Shown: piece after piece, positions 42,401 to 58,000 of the stretch | Layout: each line of letters begins with the position of its first letter | Numbering within the stretch: position 1 is the stretch's first letter | Assembly: GCA_935421135.1 (NCBI GenBank) | Contig: OW285194.1 | Coordinates: forward strand, 16,329,376-16,393,375 | Origin: Bugulina stolonifera | Taxonomy: Eukaryota; Bryozoa; Gymnolaemata; Cheilostomatida; Bugulidae | DNA length: 64,000 bases | Direction of reading: 5' to 3' | Notes under the pieces: generated by a model | What the model saw: only the letters and a program-made list of their open reading frames with translations | What the model was told of the DNA's origin: nothing | Databases searched by the model: none | Translations under genes and position numbers: made by a program

Positions 42401-45392
42401 ACTGCTACTTTTAGATCAACATCACACTACTGGGCTATTCCTTTGCCTTCTGCTCGTATCGTCCTGTTCGTATATTAATTGGGAGCCCACCCAACCTGGA
42501 GCCAGGAGTTACCTACTCACTCTATGTTTGGAAATCCATCTGGTTTCATCTGATGAACATATTCATGTGTGTAAGTTATTCACAATATGTGATTAGTTAT
42601 GTGTACTATATTTATGTTATCATGCACACTGTTCTACTCTACACCACATACTCTATTATATACTAATACATTGGATATCACTATAAATGGTAAACCCTTG
42701 GATCTGCATGTACATGAATGACAACAATGTAGTACTGCAGTAGATGTTATGGCAAAGTATCTCATCGTAAGAGGAACACAAGGAGAGAACACAACTCTGA
42801 GTGCAATTATTAGGAAGGGGATTGTTAGTGATAATCAACCATTATACTGTAATTATTCTGTAATTTGCTTCATTACAGTATAATAGTTGACATGGGAAAC
42901 ATTAAAAAGGTATAAAGGCTCAGCTACACGAGAGGCCGATTGTTCTATACGGCCTTGTTCTAGAGCAAATCAGTGCAAAAAGCAGCATGTTTTGGTCCTT
43001 TTTTCAGTCTCAGGTATCACAGTGGCTGGTGTGATTGGTCAGTATTAGATACACTGACTACAACTATATAATTGATCATAAATCAGCTTTGGTTATTGGC
43101 TGGATATGTCCAGAGCCATTGAGCTCAATGGCTCTGGATATGTCTATGCCCTTGCTGCACTGGTACTACACTTTGTCTATAATGGAGCAGTGCAGTGCCA
43201 ACAAACAGGTCTTTTTAGGGAATGAAGCTCCTGTATTTGTAGTGATAATGCGTAGGCCACACTGCAGCGAATTTTTAGCGAAAAGCGAATTTTGGCCAGT
43301 GGCGAAATCGCAAATCACAAATTTTGTGCGAATTCGCGCAAAATTAGCGATTTCGCACTCGCTGATCTCAATCAGCTAATTCGCAACTCGCTAATTTGTG
43401 ATTGGCCAATTTTTACTAGTCACGTTACTGTCACGTGTCAGAGCCACGGATTTTCAATCAATCATGAGTTTAAATTATTATATTAAAATATTTATTTTAA
43501 CTGATGAATAAAATGACTCCTTCCGTTTGCAAGAATTGTGTAAAACGAATAAAAGTAAGAATAAAATGATTATTTTATTTTATTCTATGTTAATTATAAT
43601 TTTATTTTACATTTTTCGGAGTTCTAGTTCTGCAGTGAATGAGAAACGTGACCGAGGATAATAATTTTTGATCCCTCATTGGGTGAAATCAATGCGAATT
43701 CGCTTATAGCTTTCGATTCTAATTTGCGAATTCGCCTTTGGCCAAAATTCGCTATTCGCAAGAAAATTCGCGTCAGTGTGGCCTAAGCTTTACCATTGCA
43801 TATCTATAAGGGAGAACAACTCCTGTTGTTGTTGTTACAGATCTCTAACTGGTGTGCTGTGCTTGTTGCCACATTTAGATTGTTGGTCATAACTTTCCCA
43901 TTGAGGGCCGTCACCTATGCCAGCCCATCCAGAGTGAATGTAGCTATAGTTCTAGTGTATATCTGCGGATTCATTGTGCAGATTCCCAGCTGGCTCCCTT
44001 ACAGGCAAGTATGCGCTATAACATTTTATACACCACGTACACTCATTAACACATGCATTTTCAAGAAGTATGTAGTTTTAGTTAGTACTTACAAAACGGA
44101 AGAACAGCGTGTATGTATGTATGTATCACATAGTATGTATGCTTTATTTGCTGAAGTCATGGACTTTTCAATATAAAAATTTTATGACCTTCTGAGGTGT
44201 TGGTTTTAGTTTCAATGAAGAAGGTGCCATGGTTCAAAACAAGGAGTTGACCACTTATGAGTCCATAACAGTTGTCTGTAGTGGACTGCTGCCCATGTCA
44301 TTGTGTGCCGTACTGACTGCATTACTGCTTCTACAGATCAGTAGGAGTCAGCTGAGGATAAAAGGTTCTCTCAGGAAGTAAGTAAATCTCCAAGCATTAG
44401 GATATTAGCAGTGTTCCATTTCTATTGGTTGTATTGGGGGATTGACTGTAGAGCTGAGCTATGAGTGGTTCAGTCAATCACCCACAAACTGACCTTTAAA
44501 CTCAGACTACCCATGAAATTGATCAGACCCAGTATGAAAGTGTGAATCTATTTGTACTTGCTTGGCTCTCAAACTGTCATCATACATCACTGCACAAGCT
44601 AATAGGTTTATACTATAATCCTGCAGAGACCAGTTGGCTGAAAGGTTAAAGGATCAGAGGCAACTGACTGTTACCTTATTGCTGGTTGTTTGCTTCTTTC
44701 TCCTTACTAGCTCTCCTACAGTAGGTGCCACTCACATTATTATACCGCATTACGCAGAATTACGATGAGAAGTTACCCTCTCTCTGCTGCCATCACAAGG
44801 AAAGAGAGGATAACTTCACCACTCACATCTGTAAAATGTACTATACAAATTTGGGCCATTAATTCCCAATTTTTATCACGTTTATGAGCTACAGGGAGGA
44901 CTCCATTCATCCAAAAAGAAAAGAATGTTTTTTCCAATTAAGAGCAGAGGTTATTGTTTGAGTATACTTGCGGAATGTTTACTGGCTAATTCTCACTCTT
45001 TAAGAGCAGAGGTTATTGTTTGAGTATACTTGTAGACTGTTTACTGGCTGATGGACCAGAACCACTACTTTGACAACCACCACATCTCAAGATACACACA
45101 GAATCTGTTCTACTTTGGGGCATCCGCTAGTGTGGCTGTAAACTATACGGGGAATTTCTTCATCTATATTCTGGCCAACTCATCATTCAGGAAAGATCTG
45201 CAAAGTGTGCTGGCTAAAGTTACATCTGTGTGTAGAAAAAGAGGGAGAAGAGTCTCCAGTGCTTCCACTGCCAGGATGCTCTCAACGACGCACAGTTCTG
45301 ACCAGCAGACAGAGAACACCATTATACCCATGCAGCAGCATCGAGGGGCTGGGTGCACTTATGCCAGGGAGACCAGAAAACTACATAATTAA
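39436..45392 (+). CDS. Class A (rhodopsin-like) G-protein-coupled receptor, 399 aa
   Basis: Eight exons, 39436-39490, 40894-41001, 41135-41232, 42415-42570, 43841-44004, 44210-44377, 44627-44720 and 45036-45392, join in frame. There are seven hydrophobic segments, roughly TM1 40-66 (N59 in LANIL), TM2 76-100 (D85 in MACADL), TM3 126-150, TM4 168-188, TM5 215-240, TM6 260-281 and TM7 303-328. The DRY position reads FRL (151-153). TM7 carries NFFIY (321-325) in place of NPxxY, as in some peptide receptors. The N-terminus has glycosylation sites (NTT, NVT) and no signal peptide; the C-tail starts with SFRKDL and is basic, then Ser/Thr-rich. The ligand is unknown; a FMRFamide-receptor-like relation is only an impression. 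The intron after exon 5 begins GC (AG/GCAAGT); only this donor keeps the frame. Introns 1 and 3 hold minisatellites. Confidence 0.85.
39621..39900 (+). repeat. 46-48-bp minisatellite, about 6 copies
   Basis: The unit AATAAGGTGGGGAGGGAGGT plus AATACCCTACATAATACCTAATACTTAT lies in GPCR intron 1, adjoining the next array. Confidence 0.9.
39901..40815 (+). repeat. 28-bp minisatellite, about 32 copies
   Basis: The unit GTGATATACTGTATAATATA plus AACATAAT has CATGGT and GGTATAC variants. It carries no stop on the minus strand in any frame, which creates three overlapping spurious frames of about 350 codons. Confidence 0.95.
40981..41095 (+). repeat. 49-bp duplication spanning the GPCR exon 2 splice donor
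   Basis: 40981-41029 (the last 21 bases of exon 2, its donor GTGAGT and 27 intron bases) is copied at 41030-41078 with two or three changes. A partial third copy follows. The second copy keeps a good donor ATAG/GTGAGT. Confidence 0.88.
41650..42330 (+). repeat. 25-bp minisatellite, about 27 copies
   Basis: The unit CCACCCACCCATACACATAT plus TACTA varies between ACGTATT and ACATATT. It fills most of GPCR intron 3. Confidence 0.93.
43109..43138. repeat. 30-bp perfect palindrome
   Basis: TCCAGAGCCATTGAG followed directly by CTCAATGGCTCTGGA, with no loop, in GPCR intron 4. Confidence 0.75.
43253..43785. mobile_element. MITE with GCGAATT-rich inverted ends in GPCR intron 4 (533 bp)
   Basis: The left end TAGGCCACACTGCAGCGAAT and the right end ATTCGCGTCAGTGTGGCCTA are inverted copies, and the similarity extends over about 45 bp up to GGCC. 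The element contains many GCGAATT/AATTCGC words. TA is present on both sides and may be the target duplication. No coding frame. Confidence 0.75.
44769..44817. repeat. Short hairpin of the GAAGTTRYCCTCTC type
   Basis: GAAGTTACCCTCTCT (44769-44783) and AGAGAGGATAACTTC (44803-44817) pair over 15 bases with one mismatch, in GPCR intron 7. Confidence 0.65.
44939..45062 (+). repeat. 62-bp duplication spanning the GPCR exon 8 splice acceptor
   Basis: TAAGAGCAGAGGTTATTG begins both 44939-45000 and 45001-45062. The second copy holds the working acceptor CTTGTAG; the first has CTTGCGG and lacks AG at that place. Confidence 0.85.
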
Positions 45393-45719
45393 CATTCGTT
45401 TCTTGTTTATTCTGCCAGATAGACTGGTATTTCTATGTCAAGTCATAAATATCATCTGAATTTATTAGCCAAAATACAACCAGTAAAAATCAGATAAGAG
45501 TGATGATATAAACTTGTAAGTGGAGTGGCAGGTAGGTGGCTAATGGGCAGACAGACTGGAATATCTCCCTTGTAACTCTTTCTCTTCTCCAGATAGGATG
45601 CCTCTGTAAGCAGACCACTCTGGTACCTGAAAGTACTGCTTAGTTGTTATGGTATATTGTGATAATCTCATAACGTATTATCTTAGTGAGGAATGACTGG
45701 AGTTATCTGCTCAAAATGA

Positions 45720-45965
45720 CTCCAGCCAACTCCATACATGCTGCATTGAGGGAGTAATGAACACAGGTACTTGTGATGATACTAATACCCACAGCTATAA
45801 CCAAAACAAGGCAATATCCACAACATAATTATGCATGTATAAATATACATGCATAATTATGTTGTGGATATTGCCTTGTTTTGGTTATACCTGTGGGTAT
45901 TAGTATCATCACAAGTACCTGTGTTCATTACTCCCTCAATGCAGCATGTATGGAGTTGGCTGGAG
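45720..45965. repeat. Near-perfect palindrome, 246 bp
   Basis: The arms 45720-45842 and 45843-45965 are reverse complements over 123 bases; I find one internal mismatch pair (CACAGCTATA against CACAGGTATA) and an A-A pair at the centre. It lies between the converging GPCR and TRMT61A genes. It has essentially no loop. Confidence 0.93.
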
Positions 45966-46151
45966 ATATTATCATACCCACAACCTAATTATATACATTG
46001 CATATACTCGTATATGGAGTGTTATCGGGTTTGGCCATTTTCCTCATATAACAGAGCAAGGTGGCCATAACACATGTACAAGGGGTGTCTTGCGTGCAGG
46101 TAGCTCAGAGCATGCCTACTCCTTCCCTGCGAAACTTCTTTTTCGAAGGCT

Positions 46152-46278
46152 GTTGAGCTGCTGCAGTGGCAATGTATTCTGTAAACTGTGCGAGGCTATT
46201 AGGTGCCACAGAGGCCTGGGTTCAAACCCTAGACAGGAATTGATATTTTCATGGATGTGAAACCAGTCTCTAATACTC
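46152..46278 (+). mobile_element. tRNA-derived SINE, copy 3
   Basis: It contains GAGCTGCTGCAGTGGCAATG, ATTAGGTGCCACAGAGG, a B-box-like GGGTTCAAACCCTAGAC and the tail ATTTTCATGGATGTGAAACC, in the same order as copy 1 at 1812. Confidence 0.6.
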
Positions 46279-46558
46279 TATATAATATCTATATAATAAA
46301 GAATATAAATTTATCATTTTATATGAAGACTACATTTTCACTTGTGCATGAAACTATTAGTAAAAATGATATTTGCCTGAATTGGTGCTTGATTCTTTTG
46401 GTTAAACCTGAATCTCATTTCAATAAGCACTATTGCCATTGCTGCCATTTTTATCTTGTACTATATACATGTATATAATTCCCACAATATATATGGGCCA
46501 AACTTAAGTTGCATTTTTCCAACACTGACCTCATATTCCAAAGATTTGCATTGACTGC

Positions 46559-51692
<5,134 letters not shown>

Positions 51693-52010
51693 TTTAATGA
51701 AGGAAAAGGGCAGGTGGAAAGAACTATTAGTCACTAGTAGGGCCAATATATGAGTTTTAGCAAGTAGTAGTTCCTAGTAACTCGTTGATTCTAGTCATCA
51801 GAGAAGGCGAAGCAGAAAATTAAAATTCGTAACGGAAATAAAATGCGTTTCCGGACTTTTACGCATGCCCGGTCCCATTGTTTCCGTTTCCGTATTCATT
51901 CCTGGTTTTAAATAGTTTGTACTTCATCACCCACTTGATATTTGGGTTTGTTTTTGTCTTTTTGGTTATCGTAAAACTTTTTTCACCTTGGGTTACAATA
52001 AAACGGAACG
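51693..52010. promoter_or_regulatory. Bidirectional promoter region of TRMT61A and EHD
   Basis: Only 318 bp separate the two divergent start codons. The middle is less AT-rich and has repeated TTTCCG words (TTTCCGG at 51848-51854, then GTTTCCGTTTCCG), which read CCGGAAA/CGGAAAC on the other strand and resemble ETS-type sites. No TATA box is seen. Shared housekeeping-type promoter use is an inference from the spacing. Confidence 0.55.
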
Positions 52011-55000
52011 ATGTTTAGCTTCATGAAGCAAAAGAAAACACCCGAGGTGTATGCCTCTGTACTAGATGGACTGAAATCACTATACAAAAAGAATCTATTA
52101 CCTTTAGAAGAAATGTATCATTTTCATGACTTCCACTCTCCAAAATTAGGCGATGCTGACTTTGACAACAAGCCAATGGTTATGCTAATTGGACAATACT
52201 CAACTGGTAAAACTACATTCATAAAATATTTGCTAGAAAAAGAGTTCCCGGGATGCAGGATAGGACCAGAACCTACAACTGATAGATTTATAGTTGTGAA
52301 GGATGGTGATCAAGACTCTGTCATTCCAGGTGAGGCTACAGTAATTATAAATAATAAGATTTGGGCCCAGTAACACACTGTTCTTTCTTGATAGCTAAGC
52401 TTTTGCGTAGCTATATATCAATCAACCATTTCTATGGATAATGAACACCGCTGTCAAGCGAAATTTCTTAGCAATTGCCAATTAGTGTAATTAAAACACT
52501 ATTTACAATAGTCTATTTATTCTGTGATTTACTGAAGAGTATTTGCACACTTTGCCCGCCGATCTAAAACCTCCTGGGTTCTAATCTTGCCATGGTTGCT
52601 GGTGGTTTTAAGAAATTCTCTGGTTTGTCAAACAGTCCTTGTCTTTTGTCCCACTCTGAAATTTATTTGACTAGATTTTGTCTACCTACCACTGCACCAC
52701 TGCAGGAATATCTGTCTATCAGCTCTATAGGTCTATATACTAATACATACATTAGGCCTGCCGTCTGCGCTGTCCATCTAATGTTATTAGATATTTCTGA
52801 TAGTCATCTATAGGACCTACATATATGTAGGTCTACAAGGTGAAAGTAGGGTGGTGTGACATTTTTTCAATCCAGAGTTTGAATATCTTATCTTTTGATG
52901 TCTATGTTAAAATGTGTAAGTAGATGGGCTATCCATATTTAATAAGGAGTGATTTTCTATTTGTAGGCAATGCTTTGGTTGTGGACCCCAAGACACCATT
53001 TAAGCCACTCTCCAAGTTTGGCAATGCTTTTCTCAACAGGTTCCAATGCTCAATTACCAGATCACCAGTGTTGGAGACAGTGACACTTGTAGACACTCCT
53101 GGTATCTTAGCTGGTGAGAAGCAGCGTATCGACAGAGGGTACGACTTTACTGAGGTACAGTTACTATTGTGTGTAGCCTAAGCTGATTGGCTGACTACCA
53201 CTTCTATTTGAACCAATATAATATATAAAGTTAGGTTGTAAGGATTAGTTTTGATAATACTGGTTCCTGTCTGTGACTTATTAATTACTGTATAAGCTAA
53301 ATTAAGCTCGATTCTAATGACCTAAACCCCTACTAGTAAAGTGTACGTCCTTCACTTAGGTATGTGGCTATCATAACCAGTTACACTCTGTTGAAGCCTA
53401 TGTAGTATAAAGTATAATTACATGAACTATCTAATTCAAAGTTCAACATATATATCAGTACTATATTTCTATACTAGTGAACATAGCATGTCGGTGCTAT
53501 ATTTCTATACTAGTGAACATAGCATGTTAGTGCTATATTTCTATACTAGTGAACATAGCATATAACACAGGGACAGAGGGAGGTTGGTTTATATTATAGG
53601 GTTTATTAGGAAATGTTGTATTACAATTATATAAGAATTATCTCCACCTACTGTTACACATTTACAGCAGCATCATTATCTTCTACTTTGTGTAACCACA
53701 TTTTCCTAAACATCCTGTACTAGCTTTCTCCTCTTACTTAGGCCTGTCTCATGTACTTACTACATGTTATCTTCACTATCACATACCACAACTGCAGAGC
53801 TAAACTCACTTACATTGTATCAGCATTTTGATTTGATTAAATGCACACATCACTATGTATTATTATGGTATTGTTTGTACAGGAAACTTTTTTCTCACTC
53901 AACAGTAAGTCATCAGGAAGCAAGCAATGCCATTCTACTCCATAGCTCTACTATGTATTAGGCTTAGTTGTATCATGTAGCCTACTTATTGGTTTTCTTT
54001 GGCACTGGTCTGAAGGAATTATTACAGTAAAGGGAAGAGGGTTTATACTATGGATTGTCACAATATTCACTCTATTAGATCACCACCTTACAAACCTCCT
54101 GTAGTTATACTCACTATATTATTCATAATCTCTACCTTTCCCATTGAGAGATTCTCAGATGGACAAGACAAGACCAGGGGATTGATAGTTTGTAGTTTGC
54201 ATGTTTTCCATCCAATGGGATTTAATTAATTAAATTAAGTGTATTGGGAGGGGGCATATGGAAGTATAACAGTATTTTGTGATTGAGAACACATGTTGTC
54301 ATCCTCAATTGGGTTAATGTGTAAGATGATTGAGAGCCCTGGTTCACATACATGTACATACATGCAGGTGTTGGAATGGTTCGCTGAGAGAGTGGATAGG
54401 ATTATTCTACTGTTTGATGCACATAAACTAGACATCAGTGACGAGTTCAGGAGAGCGATAGAAGCCTTGAAGACCTACGAGGATAAGATTAGAATTATAC
54501 TCAACAAAGCAGATATGATCAATGCTCAGCAGTTGATGAGAGTGTACGGGGCTCTCATGTGGTCGCTTGGTGAGTGATACGTTACCATGATCGGTACGGT
54601 AGTATAGGTTGTTGTGTAGTATATGATAGTACATACGTTACCATGATCTCTACGGTAGTGTAGGTTGTTGTATAGTATATGATAGTACATACGTTACCAT
54701 GATGTCTACAGTAGTGTAGGCTGTTGTATAGTATATGATAGTATATATGTTACCTTGGTGTCTGCTGTTTCAAAGGTAAGATCCTAAAGACTCCAGAAGT
54801 GTGCAGGGTCTACATTGGATCCTTCTGGAATCAGCCATTACACTTTGATGACAACAGGAAGCTGTTTGAACTGGAGGCTGCTGACCTGTTTAACGACTTA
54901 CAGGGTCTGCCTAAACACAACACTCTGAGGAAGCTCAACGACTTTATCCGTAGAGCCAGACTAGCAAAGGTGAGGTTATGCTATGCTATACTGTGTGTGT

Positions 55001-58000
55001 CTGCTATGCTATACTGTGTGTGTGTGCTATGCTATACTGTGTGTGTGCTATGCTATACTGTGTGTGTGCTATGCTATACTCTGTGTGTGCTATGCTATAC
55101 TGTGTGTGTGCTGTGCTATACTGTGTGTGTGCTGTGCTATACTGTGTGTGTGCTGTGCTATACTGTGTGTCTGCTATGCTATACTGTGTGTGTGCTGTGC
55201 TATACTGTGTGTGTGCTGTGCTATACTGTGTGTCTGCTATGCTATACTGTGTGTGTGCTGTGTTATACTGTGTGTGTGTGCTATGCTATACTGTGTGTGT
55301 GCTATGCTATACTCTGTGTGTGCTATGCTATACTGTGTGTGTGCTGTGCTATACTGTGTGTCTGCTATGCTATACTGTGTGTGTGCTGTGTTATACTGTG
55401 TGTGTGTGCTATGCTATACTGTGTGTGTGCTATGCTATACTGTGGGTGTGCTGTGCTATACTGTGTGTGTGCTGTGCTATACTGTGTGTCTGCTATGCTA
55501 TACTGTATGTGTGCTGTGCTATACTGTGTGTGTGCTATGCTATACTCTGTGTGTGTGCTATGCTATACTGTGTGTGTGCTATGCTATACTGTGTGTGTGC
55601 TGTGCTATACTGTGTGTGTGTGCTATGCTATATTGTGTGTGTGCTGTGCTATACTGTGTGTCTGCTATGCTATACTGTATGTGTGCTGTGCTATACTGTG
55701 TGTGTGCTATGCTATACTCTGTGTGTGTGCTATGCTATACTGTGTGTGTGCTATGCTATACTGTGTGTGTGCTGTGCTATACTGTGTGTGTGTGCTATGC
55801 TATATTGTGTGTGTGCTGTGCTATACTGTGTATGTGCTGTGCTATACTGTGTGTGTGCTATGCTATACTGTGGGTGTGCTGTGCTATACTGTGTGTGTGC
55901 TGTGCTATATTGCGTTGATGTATATGCTATGATTGGGTAGAGGTTGGGTATAATGCTGCTGGAATTGGTATGATGGTAGTGCATTACATTACATACTGTT
56001 CTAGTCTCTTACGCACCCATTTGTGTTATATGGTTGCATTGTGTTACATAGGTACATGCGTATATAATATCACACCTGAAGAAGGAAATGCCATCAATGT
56101 TTGGTAAAGACAGCAAGAAGAAAGAGTTAATAGCTAAGCTTGGTGACGTCTACAAGGTTATACAGAGAGACTACAGTATAAGCCCTGGAGACTTTCCGAG
56201 TTTAGAGAAGATGCAGATGACATTGGAAGTAAGTGACCTTCACATCTATATTGTATATATAGGCCTGCATATATATCGATATATTTCATCATCTTGTACC
56301 TCATTGCAGTAATAGTCCTACTTTATAGTATTGTGTGCCACCACATCTATCTGTTGCTAGCTAGTAATGAAAACATACCTTTTTCCTTTCTTGTGCATAT
56401 CACCCTTAGTGTCTTCGCGACCTACATTTCCGGCACAGGCCAACTTGCCCAAGAGTTTTCCAGCCCACTTCCGCCACAGGGTCACGAACACACCAGCCTG
56501 GACCAAAAGAAAATCCTCACTGGCATGTGAGAAGCCTCGGTGTACTGATGAGCTAGAGATAGCCTCGTCGGACCAAACAAAATTCCTGTTCAATAGCCCT
56601 TCGGTCAGCCCAAGAGGTCGCGAAGACACCTGTCTGTCTCTGCGTCCCAAACATGGCTGACAGGAGGGAAAGCTAATAACATACCCTCTCCATGATGTGC
56701 CCTTGAGAGAGGAATAACTGTATTACACTGCTAAACAGATTATCCATGACATACATGTACGTACATATATAGATAAGATATCGCCATGATAGTAATGGGT
56801 TAAACAGCACCGATTGTCTGCTCTGATGAGGTCAGATAAGAGGAAGTAGGTCATCTACCTATCTCGATGCTGATTGGTCCAGCTCTACATTCCATCAAGT
56901 GTTGCTCTGATCTCAATCATCTTGCCTTTCTCCAATCAGCCCCTATTTTCCTGGCCAAGTGACTATTCCAAGTATGCCATTAGTTGATTATGTTGAAAGG
57001 TTTGAGCCCACACCACCTAATGGCATTATGCTGGTAGAATCACTTCAAATGTAGGTAGTGGATGCTAGCACACCCAACTCTAGTTAGTCTTTCTGGAGCA
57101 GCTCTCAGGCTAACAAAGTAGATTTAGGGCTACACAAGCATGTGTATGTCGTTATGCTGCAGTGCCTTCACTTGACTTGCTCTGGTTTACTTGTAACTCA
57201 GACGACAGGCTTTGTAATGATGTATTATGCAGCTAACCTGCTTCTGTGTCTTATACCTTTTAGCGCCTTAAAGTAAGTTATCCTGCATGTTAAGCAAACG
57301 CTTACTCTTTGCAGTTACTCTCCACCCACCTACCTGTAGGGAGATTCAGTTACTCTCCACCCACCTACCTGTAGGGAGATTCAGTATGTCTGTCCCCATT
57401 CCAGTCCCTTACCACCTATCTTCTACCTGTACACACTGGTATTACCCAGCTCCCTTGCCACCACCGTTGTCACATGTGCTGTCAGTTAATGAAAGGCCCA
57501 AGTCAGTCTGATGTTCATATGGAAGAGTAGCATACAATAACAGCGGGAAGTTGGACGCTACTCACCTCTAGTTACTGTCTACTGATTGTAACAGAGGTTA
57601 ACCTCTGGCAGATACAAAGTGCTGGCTGGGTTTGGTATCCCATTCTGTCTGCATGGCTATGCTCCTTGTTCGCTGCACTCCTTTTTTGATATGATACAAT
57701 GTAGTACTGTAGTTACATACTACATTGTATTACTTGTCTGTTAATGGGATAGGGCTTGAGGTTTGGGAAGTGTTGCCTCTTCTGCTTGTGCCCGTGGATC
57801 ACAATCATCATCTGTGAAAGGCTTAGTGATGGTATAGTTATTGTACATGTGGTGTGGGCTACATGTACACACATACACATGTACACGGGTATAGTTATTG
57901 TACATGTGGTGTGGGCTACATGTACACTTATACACATATACACGGGTATAGTTATTGTACATGTGATGTGGGCTACATGTACACTTATACACATGTACAC

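Noticed and set aside
52540..52600. Another tRNA-like SINE (CTGGGTTCTAATCTTG)
   Set aside because: Only a B-box-like stretch is present, with no A box or shared tail.
54799..55940. Cysteine-rich frames ([10 protein letters not shown] repeats)
   Set aside because: They start in a real EHD exon or inside the intron and run through the 21-bp satellite. Only the part up to 54969 is coding.
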